Source: Verrucomicrobiota bacterium | GTDB taxonomy: Bacteria; Verrucomicrobiota; Verrucomicrobiia; Chthoniobacterales; JAFAMB01 | Direction of reading: 5' to 3' | Length of the DNA: 64,000 bases | Assembly (NCBI GenBank): GCA_019239825.1 | Contig: JAFAZK010000280.1 | Span: 28,214 to 92,213 of the forward strand | Shown: positions 28,621-36,673 of the stretch, piece after piece | How the letters are laid out: every line of letters begins with the position of its first letter | Position numbering within the stretch: position 1 is the first letter of the stretch | Position numbers and translations under genes: made by a program | Notes under the pieces: model-generated | Seen by the model: the letters and a program-made list of their open reading frames with translations, nothing else | The model's database searches: none | Told to the model about the DNA's origin: nothing

Positions 28621-28665
28621 AAAATGGAACTCCGATTCTCGAAAATGGAACGACAGCTCCATTTT
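28621..28665. promoter_or_regulatory. Candidate enhancer (UAS) for the adjacent sigma-54 activator: three AAAATGGARC half-sites
   Basis: AAAATGGAAC (28621), AAAATGGAAC (28642, exactly 21 bp later), inverted GCTCCATTTT (28656-28665). Confidence 0.6.
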
Positions 28666-28684
28666 AGGTTCGCGGTCCGCTGTT

Positions 28685-29848
28685 TCACTCCTCTGGCTTC
28701 AGGCGATGGTGCCGCAGAAAATCCATGAACTTTTGATAGTGTTCCGGCCTGATATTGAGTAGGACACTCATCCGGCGATAACTGCCTCTGGCTGCTAACA
28801 GTCCCTGGGAGATTATCTCGCGGACCTGAGCTCGATTTAAGTCGCGGTCGAGAAAAGGCTCATGAACGACGTCCCAAAACGACCTCCCCTGCTCGACCAT
28901 ATCCTCGAATAGTTCATTCTTGCCGGTGCCCGGACCAGGTAAACTTGCTTGGCGAAGCTCGCTGACAAAATGATCTGGCTCTATGTACTTTGATTCCGCC
29001 ATGGAGAAGCCGATCGTGACGATGCTCCGGAGCTCCCGAACATTGCCCGGCCAGGGGTATCGCTCTAGAAACTTGATCGATGTAGGCGAGAATGCCTTCT
29101 TGAGGTTGTATTCCTGATTCAGCTTATCGACAAAATAACTAATTAATAGTTTCCAATCCTCATCGCGTTCCCGCAAAGCTGGGATATCCAAGGGAAAATA
29201 GCGGAGGCGGAAATAAAGATCTTGGCGAAAATGACCGGTGGCGATCATATCGCGCAGCGGTCTGTTAGTGGCTGCTATTACCCGAACATCCACCGAATAG
29301 GTTTTGGTCGAGCCCAACGGTTTAACTTCCTTTTCCGCGAGTGCTCGCAGCAACATGGTCTGAGCAGTGGGAGGAAGATCACCGACTTCATCCAGGAAAA
29401 CGGCGCCTCTGTCCGCCGCATCAAATAGACCTTTATGATCAGCGATGGCGCCGGTAAAGCTGCCTTTAACGTGCCCGAATAGTTCGCTAACGGTTACGTT
29501 GCCTTCGCTGTATTGTGGGCAATTGACCACCACAAAAGGCTCGCTAATGCGCGAGCTCATCAGATGGCAGGCTTTAGCAAATAACTCTTTGCCTACACCA
29601 CTCTCGCCTGTGATCAGGATGGTTTGATTGAATTTGGCGAACTTTTGAACTTTGTCTAAAGTGTCTCGCATTTTCGAACTGACACCGACTAGATCAACCG
29701 CTTGCTTTATTCCCCATTTCTCTAGGGACTTGACGCGGACCTGGAAGGCCACATCCGTCATGGTTTTGTCAGTTTCGCGGCTAACTTTCGTAGACGGAAA
29801 CGGAACCACGTTAGCGGTACTATCGCTCTCCATAAATGCAAGACACAC
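28685..29848 (-). CDS. Sigma-54 interaction domain transcriptional activator lacking a receiver domain
   Basis: GESGVGKELFAKACH (Walker A), GSFTGA loop, GAVFLDEVGDLPPTAQTMLLRAL (Walker B), RYPWPGNVREL; short N-terminus with no receiver. Confidence 0.92.
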   Translation of the reverse strand: MCLAFMESDSTANVVPFPSTKVSRETDKTMTDVAFQVRVKSLEKWGIKQAVDLVGVSSKMRDTLDKVQKFAKFNQTILITGESGVGKELFAKACHLMSSRISEPFVVVNCPQYSEGNVTVSELFGHVKGSFTGAIADHKGLFDAADRGAVFLDEVGDLPPTAQTMLLRALAEKEVKPLGSTKTYSVDVRVIAATNRPLRDMIATGHFRQDLYFRLRYFPLDIPALRERDEDWKLLISYFVDKLNQEYNLKKAFSPTSIKFLERYPWPGNVRELRSIVTIGFSMAESKYIEPDHFVSELRQASLPGPGTGKNELFEDMVEQGRSFWDVVHEPFLDRDLNRAQVREIISQGLLAARGSYRRMSVLLNIRPEHYQKFMDFLRHHRLKPEE

Positions 29849-29928
29849 GAGGCCGGGAACCGCCCTTATCCTCTACCTACTCTGGACCATACCAACTGTT
29901 TTTCCGCAAGATGCGCGTAGGGTCCTGT

Positions 29929-29995
29929 CCCATAAATAGCATGGCTTTTGCCGGCGGCCTATTCTGATCGCGACGAAAGCCATGTTATTTATGGG
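29929..29995. terminator. Long inverted repeat between transporter and activator genes
   Basis: CCCATAAATAGCATGGCTTT ... AAAGCCATGTTATTTATGGG: 20-bp arms, one mismatch, 27-nt loop. Confidence 0.65.
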
Positions 29996-30015
29996 TAGTA
30001 CCCTAAGTTACAGAA

Positions 30016-32967
30016 TCAGGCTAGTTGTCGTCTGGCGAGGTCGGCGAATGGTCCCGCCTGATTCATCAACTCAGTGTAAGTCCCGGTCTGTGCGAGTTCA
30101 CCATTTTGCAGCACGAATATTCGATCCGCATTGATGATCGTGCTCAACCGGTGCGCGATGACGATTCGGGTCGCCTGCATCGCGTCCAAACTTTCCGTGA
30201 CTTTTCTTTGGGTTTCATTGTCCATGGCGCTGGTCGCTTCGTCAAAAAAGACAATGCGGGGCCGGTTTACCAGCGCTCGGGCAACCATTAGCCTCTGGCG
30301 CTGCCCCCCGGAAAAGGTGCCGCCTCCCTCCGAGACCACGGTGTGCATGCCCATGGGCATATTCTTGATGTCCCGGTCTAGACCAGCCATTCTCGCTGCT
30401 TCCCAAGCGTCGTTCACGCTTAGGTTGGTATGTGAACCGATAATGTTCCGATAAATGTCGGTGGGCATCAGCCGGCTGGATTGCAGGACAACGCCGATCT
30501 GCTGGCGAACTTCGCGGATATCCAAAGAAGACATTTCCTGGCCGTCGTAAAAAATTGCGCCTGATTCGGGTTTTTCGAAGCCAAGGAATAACCGCAAGAG
30601 CGTCGACTTGCCCGAACCTGATCCTCCAACTAGAGCCACGAACTCGCCAGGCCTGATGCGCAGCGAGATATCTTTCAAAATCAATGGTGCATCCTGGTTG
30701 TATCGGAACGAAAGGTGGTAAACCTCCAACTCACCGCTCAACTCGCCGGGGTGGGCTTTTGCCTCATCGATTTCGGGTTGGGCTTCGATAACGGGCCGAA
30801 GCCGCTGGAACAAAGGTAAGATCATTAAAAGATCCAACACGACCGTACTCAGTGACAACATGCTTGAGAGGACGTTGGTAAATACTCCGTTAAACGCCAC
30901 GAATTGGCCGGTGGTCATGTTGAATTTCTCTTGTCCCTGCGCAGCCTGATCCTTGAACCAGCCATATAAAAGGAATAGCAGAGCCGTCGCGATCACGGGA
31001 TAAACCCGGCTGAAAACTTGAACGATATTCCCGAGAAATTCGACTCGGAAGGCCAGCCTTTTCTGAGTCGAGAACTTCCTGGTCCATTCCCGGAACGCAG
31101 AATCTTCGGCGCCGGACACTCGGATTTTCGCAACCCCGTTTATCAGCTGCAGAACCAAGCCTGTAATTAATCCTCGGATGCGGAACATCTGCCGCTGGTT
31201 CGTCAGCTGCATCAAGTTGATGCAGAGCGGTAAGATCACGGAGAAACCGATAAGACCGAACGCCGCCCAGGCCATCTTGGCGTTGAACGTAAAAAGGAAG
31301 ATGCCGGTTATCAATGTGCTGATAGCACCGACGATGGCTTGAGTACCGGATTGAGAAATAGCCTGCCGAATCTGTTCGACTCCCAATGCCCGGTCTGTGA
31401 GGTCACCTGAGGTATAGTCGCGAAAGAATTGAGATGGCAGGTTGAGTAGACGGTCCCAGACGCCTGCTTGTACGGAATAATCCATTTTGCCGGTCAGGCG
31501 GAGGACGGCGATCGAACGAGTTAGTTCGAAAGCGAATGTGCCTAAGGCGGCCGCGAAAAGCCCAACGGCAAATTGAGCCAGTTGACTGCGATCGGCAGCG
31601 GGAATAACGCTGTCGATGATCTGACCGCTGAAGTACGGCGTTACCATTCCCAAAAACCCAACTAACACTCCCATCAGGCTGATGGTGCGCAGATCGGCGT
31701 GACAAGTCCGCATGCCGAATTTAATCAGGTCCCAAGCACCAAGCCGCCTTTCCGGTAGAGGCGTATATAAAGAAACGGCGAAGGGCGACAGAGTGGCAGC
31801 GCTTGAAGCAGTAACCACAACGCGTTCCACCGTGCGTGGGTCCGCTAACTCATACGTCGTGTGTCCGGTTTTCAAAATCGCGACTGGCTCGAGGGTGCCC
31901 TCGCGAAACGCTAGCAATGGGCCATGATCGACTTCCCACCACTCGCCTCGGAGCGCTATGGTGCGGTACCGGAACCGGGAAGCCTTTGCGATCGCTGCGA
32001 GTTTATCGCTGACTTGAAAAAGATCGGCTGGGACCTTGACCTGAATGCCGGATGCCTCTCCTACGAGCCGGCAAGCGATGACCAGGGGATTGCCGGAAGG
32101 GTCGGCGAGCAGGCCGGCCGTCTGGAGTTCGCGACGAGTCGCCAGCACGGAGGCGATTTCGCGCAGAGCGGTATCGCGCGACCGCAAACCGGACGCCTCT
32201 CGCGCACGCAAGCGATTAAAATCATCAACAATTCTGAGCTTCTTATTGATGAACTCGCATTGGCACAACACCTCGTGGAATAGCCCAAGGCCGATCCAGA
32301 AAGTAGGTTGGGTGATGCTGGCAGGAGAGGAAAAACATGACAGCAGGTTATCGTCATAAGATTCGATCCATGTGTCCGAAGACAGAGGAAGGATAGGAAC
32401 CCCTTCACCGGATAAAGAGACTCCTTCCATACCCATGTAAAGCGCTTCTCCGCGCAGGACCTGTATCCACACGATCCCGCGGCGCGCTCGAGCGATCTTG
32501 CCGCGAGGCAGTAACACTTGCTTACCGCCGACGAGAACCTCATCCGCTTTTGGTAGTGGCCTCGTATCGCGCGAGACACTGGCAGAAAGCTGTTCGAGCC
32601 AGTGATCGATGAGTTGGCTGAGAGTAGCAGCGTATTCGTGATCGCGTGCCAGCCGTCTCAGATCATCTTGACGCAGCCCGACCAGCTCCGAGCCTTCGCG
32701 ACCGGTGAGCAAAAAACAGTAACCGTGCGCTTGCTTGTTAAAGTCCATCCCGAAAATCAAGGAACCTGGCTCCAGCGAAAGGAAGTGTGACCGCGGGCCG
32801 GTAGCTTCGCCGGCTTCGAGCTGCACGGTGAAAATTTCAATCCGGCCCGTGGCGATAAACCAGACGTTCTCAGATCCTTCAACGACGAAAGATTGGTTCA
32901 ACCGGAGGACCTGTAGTTCACCGGATTGAATGAGAGCGTTACTAAGAGCTGCTGAAATGGCCGGCAT
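30016..32967 (-). CDS. NHLM bacteriocin system ABC transporter, ATP-binding/permease with cNMP-binding-like N-terminus
   Basis: N-terminal sensor-like region, 6-TM domain, GGSGSGKSTLLRLFLGF, FSGGQRQRLMVARALVNRPRIVFFDEATSAMD. Confidence 0.88.
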   Translation of the reverse strand: MPAISAALSNALIQSGELQVLRLNQSFVVEGSENVWFIATGRIEIFTVQLEAGEATGPRSHFLSLEPGSLIFGMDFNKQAHGYCFLLTGREGSELVGLRQDDLRRLARDHEYAATLSQLIDHWLEQLSASVSRDTRPLPKADEVLVGGKQVLLPRGKIARARRGIVWIQVLRGEALYMGMEGVSLSGEGVPILPLSSDTWIESYDDNLLSCFSSPASITQPTFWIGLGLFHEVLCQCEFINKKLRIVDDFNRLRAREASGLRSRDTALREIASVLATRRELQTAGLLADPSGNPLVIACRLVGEASGIQVKVPADLFQVSDKLAAIAKASRFRYRTIALRGEWWEVDHGPLLAFREGTLEPVAILKTGHTTYELADPRTVERVVVTASSAATLSPFAVSLYTPLPERRLGAWDLIKFGMRTCHADLRTISLMGVLVGFLGMVTPYFSGQIIDSVIPAADRSQLAQFAVGLFAAALGTFAFELTRSIAVLRLTGKMDYSVQAGVWDRLLNLPSQFFRDYTSGDLTDRALGVEQIRQAISQSGTQAIVGAISTLITGIFLFTFNAKMAWAAFGLIGFSVILPLCINLMQLTNQRQMFRIRGLITGLVLQLINGVAKIRVSGAEDSAFREWTRKFSTQKRLAFRVEFLGNIVQVFSRVYPVIATALLFLLYGWFKDQAAQGQEKFNMTTGQFVAFNGVFTNVLSSMLSLSTVVLDLLMILPLFQRLRPVIEAQPEIDEAKAHPGELSGELEVYHLSFRYNQDAPLILKDISLRIRPGEFVALVGGSGSGKSTLLRLFLGFEKPESGAIFYDGQEMSSLDIREVRQQIGVVLQSSRLMPTDIYRNIIGSHTNLSVNDAWEAARMAGLDRDIKNMPMGMHTVVSEGGGTFSGGQRQRLMVARALVNRPRIVFFDEATSAMDNETQRKVTESLDAMQATRIVIAHRLSTIINADRIFVLQNGELAQTGTYTELMNQAGPFADLARRQLA

Positions 32968-32998
32968 AAGACTGGACCTATCAGCGGTCCACTCTACG

Positions 32999-33037
32999 GC
33001 AGCGGAATATTCCGGCTACGCCGGACCATTCCGCTGC
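32999..33037. repeat. Hairpin 1 of three in the transporter gap
   Basis: GCAGCGGAATATTCCGGC-TAC-GCCGGACCATTCCGCTGC (two mismatches). Confidence 0.75.
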
Positions 33038-33084
33038 ACTGGCGGAAGATGTTGTTAATAGTATCTCGTTCATTCTTTCAGATA

Positions 33085-33120
33085 GGCAGTTAGATAGGCG
33101 CTAACGCCTATCTAACTGCC
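33085..33120. repeat. Hairpin 2 of three in the transporter gap
   Basis: GGCAGTTAGATAGGCG-CTAA-CGCCTATCTAACTGCC, perfect 16-bp arms. Confidence 0.85.
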
Positions 33121-33123
33121 CAT

Positions 33124-33171
33124 AGCCTGCGTTCTTAAAAAATCGCCGACGATTTTTTAAGAACGCAGGCT
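33124..33171. repeat. Hairpin 3; member of the AGCCTG...ATCG-NNGA-CGAT...CAGGCT family; likely also terminator
   Basis: AGCCTGCGTTCTTAAAAAATCG-CCGA-CGATTTTTTAAGAACGCAGGCT, perfect 22-bp arms directly after a transporter stop. Confidence 0.85.
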
Positions 33172-33173
33172 GG

Positions 33174-35357
33174 CTAGTGGCTTATCAATTTCGAGTACGG
33201 TCCTCCTGCGTTTTTCATCGATTCATGAGTTCCTCGTTCCGCCACTTTCCCGTATTCCAAGACGATGATTTCGTCGCAGTCCCGGATACTACTCAGCCGA
33301 TGCGCCACAATTAAACAAGAGCAACCGCGACGCCGCAGATTTTGATCGATCTGTTCCTCGGTGCTCGGATCCAAAGCGCTGGTGGCCTCGTCCAGGATCA
33401 ACAAACTCGGCGAGTTGACCAACGAACGCGCAATCTCCAGGCGTTGACGTTGTCCCCCCGAAAAGTTAACCCCACCTTCAGAGACTTGGCTGGACAGACC
33501 GCCTTGACGGGAAGCGACTACATCGGCGATGGCTGCATCCTTGCAGGCTTGTGTGATGTGCAAATCTGGTATCCCGGTGTCCCACATGGTAAGGTTGTCT
33601 CGAACCGTGCCTTCGAACATAAAAATATCCTGATCGACCATCGCGATCGAATTATGCAAAAGGCGTGGCGGGATTTTGTCTCGAGGGACACCGTCCAAGA
33701 GTATCTCTCCGCTCCAGGGCTTAAAAAGCCCGGCAACAATCTTGGAAACCGTAGACTTACCACTCCCACTTCCACCAACTAGCGCTACCCGATGCCCTGG
33801 CCGAATACTGAAGCTGAGGTCCGCAATCAGCGGCGGCGCCAGCGGATTGAAACCGAAGGTCAGATTGCGCACATCGAGCTGACCGCTGAGCTTAATCGTC
33901 GCGTCAAACCGCGGGTCGACTGACTGTTCTTGGAGATACGCCGAGTCTATTTCGTAGCGCAGAACATCATCCAAACGATTCAAATCGGAACCGGTCTCTT
34001 GTAACACGTTACCAAAGGTTACAAAAGAGGTAATCGGCTTGGTAAATCCGTCCATCAGCGACTGGAAAGCAACCAGCAAACCGATAGTTAGATGCCCGTC
34101 CATGACCCGCCAGCCGCCTAACCCGAGGATCGTGGCAGTGATCAGGGCCTTGGTAAACGGCGGAACGGCGGAGAGACTTTGACCATAAAAATCCATCTCT
34201 TGTTCGGCCTGAATGGTCTTGGCTTGATAGCCTCCCCAACGGGCAAAAAACTCGTTCTCGCCGCCTGTCGCTTTGAGAGTTTCGATCATCTGCACGCCGT
34301 TCATCGAAGTACCCATTAGTTTTCCGCGCTCTTGCAGAAGCCGGAAACTCGCGTCAACTCTCGGGCGTTGAACCAGTTTGACGCCGAGGAGGTTGAGCAT
34401 GGCCAAAGAGACGCACGCCAGGGTGAGCCAGACATCGTATTGAAACATTACCAGGGCGAAAAACAGGAGCGCCATCAGGTCAAGAGCCGTGGTTACCATT
34501 TTGTCGGACAGCACCTTGGCCACTTTGTCATTGATCAGCACCCGCGAACCGATCTCACCCGCATAACGCTGGGAGAAAAACTCCATCGGCAGCCGGATAA
34601 CATGGGTAAAAAATTTAGCGGATGTGGTTAATGCCAGCTTGGTCTCCAGTCGCAAAAGGAAGTGCCTCTGCAAGGCGACAAGGAAGAGCATGAAAAGAAT
34701 CGAGACCCCCATGGTCGAAAGCAGGGGACGCAAAATGTCAGTTTTATCGCCGATGAGAAATTCATCGATAAAAACGCGCGTGAACGAAGGGTTAACAATG
34801 TTGGGGATGATCAGCAGCAGCCCCGTCAACAACGCGTAACTCAACCCGATCTCGAAACCAGAAACCCGCCGGCGCAATGCTGCTGCGAGACTCGGCTTTT
34901 CTCCGCCCGGAGTAAAACTCGGACCTGGCTGAATAGTTAGGACAACGCCGGTGAAAGAAGCCTCGAGCTCTTCGAGCGCAACTCTGCGCGGTCCAGTCGC
35001 AGGATCATTAAGATAAACCTTACCCTCGGCGACCCCTTCATATACCAAAAAATGATTGAAATTCCAATAGAGGATCACCGGCGGCTTCATCTTCAGCAGA
35101 GCCTCTAGCTCGCAGCGGATACCCTGACTCACCATCCCGTACCGGCGGGCCGCTTTGAGTAGATTACTCGCCTTACTACCATCCCGGCCGACACCGCATT
35201 CCAGTCGGAGTTGTTCCAGCGGAATCCAGAGATTGTGATAGCGAAAAATGACGCCCAGGGCGGCTGCTCCGCATTCCACCGCCTCCATCTGCAACAAGGT
35301 TGGGGTGATCACTCGATCCGGAAGCCGCTCTTCCGCTGGCAGACTGGGTACGCTCAT
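33174..35357 (-). CDS. NHLM bacteriocin system ABC transporter with N-terminal C39 peptidase (leader-cleaving exporter)
   Basis: C39: TPTLLQMEAVECGAAALGVIFRYH ... VILYWNFNHFLVYEGVAEGKVYLNDPATGPRRV; TM domain; GGSGSGKSTVSKIV, FSGGQRQRLEIARSL. Confidence 0.92.
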   Translation of the reverse strand: MSVPSLPAEERLPDRVITPTLLQMEAVECGAAALGVIFRYHNLWIPLEQLRLECGVGRDGSKASNLLKAARRYGMVSQGIRCELEALLKMKPPVILYWNFNHFLVYEGVAEGKVYLNDPATGPRRVALEELEASFTGVVLTIQPGPSFTPGGEKPSLAAALRRRVSGFEIGLSYALLTGLLLIIPNIVNPSFTRVFIDEFLIGDKTDILRPLLSTMGVSILFMLFLVALQRHFLLRLETKLALTTSAKFFTHVIRLPMEFFSQRYAGEIGSRVLINDKVAKVLSDKMVTTALDLMALLFFALVMFQYDVWLTLACVSLAMLNLLGVKLVQRPRVDASFRLLQERGKLMGTSMNGVQMIETLKATGGENEFFARWGGYQAKTIQAEQEMDFYGQSLSAVPPFTKALITATILGLGGWRVMDGHLTIGLLVAFQSLMDGFTKPITSFVTFGNVLQETGSDLNRLDDVLRYEIDSAYLQEQSVDPRFDATIKLSGQLDVRNLTFGFNPLAPPLIADLSFSIRPGHRVALVGGSGSGKSTVSKIVAGLFKPWSGEILLDGVPRDKIPPRLLHNSIAMVDQDIFMFEGTVRDNLTMWDTGIPDLHITQACKDAAIADVVASRQGGLSSQVSEGGVNFSGGQRQRLEIARSLVNSPSLLILDEATSALDPSTEEQIDQNLRRRGCSCLIVAHRLSSIRDCDEIIVLEYGKVAERGTHESMKNAGGPYSKLISH

Positions 35358-36673
35358 TAATTCTTGATTCCCAGGATCTCTTTGATTTTTGGAATGACGA
35401 ACTCGACCGGGGGCTTACGCTCAACCACGATGGATGCTTGGGCTAACGTGCCGCTGAAAATACCCGTAGGCGGGCCCTGTGACGAAGACCATTTGTAGCC
35501 GCTCTTGGTTGTCGGATCAGGATACAGTTCGGCGGTTACTTCAATGGGCGCACCTTTTGACGTGAGGTCCTTAACTAGTTCGTCGTTTCGCAAAACGACT
35601 TTCATCCCGTCCGGCGTACTTGGAAAATAGGAGACACTCGAAACCTTTCCCAGGATGAAACCGTACTCCTCCGCTTTCACCGTCGAAGGCGAAATCTGGA
35701 TCTCCTGACCCGTTATTACCTTTTTGCCTTGTCCGGCCGGCACGTAGATCACCGCCTCCATCTTGGCGTCTTCCGCCTCCACCGTAATGATCCTGTCCTT
35801 GGAGCTGACGGGAGATCCTCTTTCCACTAACTTTTCAATGACCCGGCCGCTGTAGCGGCAGATGACCTTAGTGCCGGCGTCTTTCTCTTCCCGGAGTTGG
35901 TTCAAGTCCAGGGCGCTTTGATTAATTTCTTTGAGACGCGCGTTTCGCTGGGTTTGAGTTTCCCGGACCAGTTTAATCTCGCTGGTCCGGATCTCGCTCA
36001 TCTTTACTTGGGTATCGGCCGCTTGTAATTGCACCGCATAAAGAGCGTCTCTGGCTTTGTTGACCGAAGCCTGAGTAGTCAACCCTTTCTGGAGAAGGTT
36101 TGATTGGTTGTCGAATTCGGTTTGGTCAGCGTCAATTTGCACTTTATAACTCTTTTGGGCCGCCTCCATCGCCTTCTCTTCCTTCTCGTAGTCGGTAATC
36201 GCAGCGTTATCGCTTTTGGTTTCACGGGCGGTCATATCGGCATCTTGCGCCTGCAAAAGTTTGAGCTGCGCTTCCTGGGTCCTGATCTTTAACTCCAATT
36301 CTGACTGGCTCATCGTAGCCACGATCTGGCCGGTCGTAACTTCGTCACCAGGTTTGACCAGGACTTGGGTAACAAACCCGTCATTAGCGGCAGCCACGTC
36401 GTAGACAGCGCCTCCCCGAATCAGAATTCCACTTCCGCTAACCGTGTCCGGAATTCGCCCCAGAAAACCCCAGAGCAGGATCAGAAACAGGATTAGACCT
36501 AAGGCCGAGACCGCCAGCCAGCCGGCCGGCGAGGTAATCGACATTAAGTAATCAAGTTGCTCGGGGGAGGAGAGGCGCTCCAAAGCGGCTCTCCGAAAGA
36601 TGCTCCGTTCGGTGGCGCCGTTGCTACTGGTGCCATGGTGGCCGGCCTGAGATGTATTTGATGTTTGGCTCAT
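35357..36673 (-). CDS. NHLM bacteriocin system secretion protein (HlyD-family adaptor)
   Basis: Single TM, biotinyl-lipoyl halves (GFVTQVLVKPGDEVTTGQIVATM), coiled coil, GRVIEKLVERGSPVSSKDRI. Confidence 0.87.
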   Translation of the reverse strand: MSQTSNTSQAGHHGTSSNGATERSIFRRAALERLSSPEQLDYLMSITSPAGWLAVSALGLILFLILLWGFLGRIPDTVSGSGILIRGGAVYDVAAANDGFVTQVLVKPGDEVTTGQIVATMSQSELELKIRTQEAQLKLLQAQDADMTARETKSDNAAITDYEKEEKAMEAAQKSYKVQIDADQTEFDNQSNLLQKGLTTQASVNKARDALYAVQLQAADTQVKMSEIRTSEIKLVRETQTQRNARLKEINQSALDLNQLREEKDAGTKVICRYSGRVIEKLVERGSPVSSKDRIITVEAEDAKMEAVIYVPAGQGKKVITGQEIQISPSTVKAEEYGFILGKVSSVSYFPSTPDGMKVVLRNDELVKDLTSKGAPIEVTAELYPDPTTKSGYKWSSSQGPPTGIFSGTLAQASIVVERKPPVEFVIPKIKEILGIKN

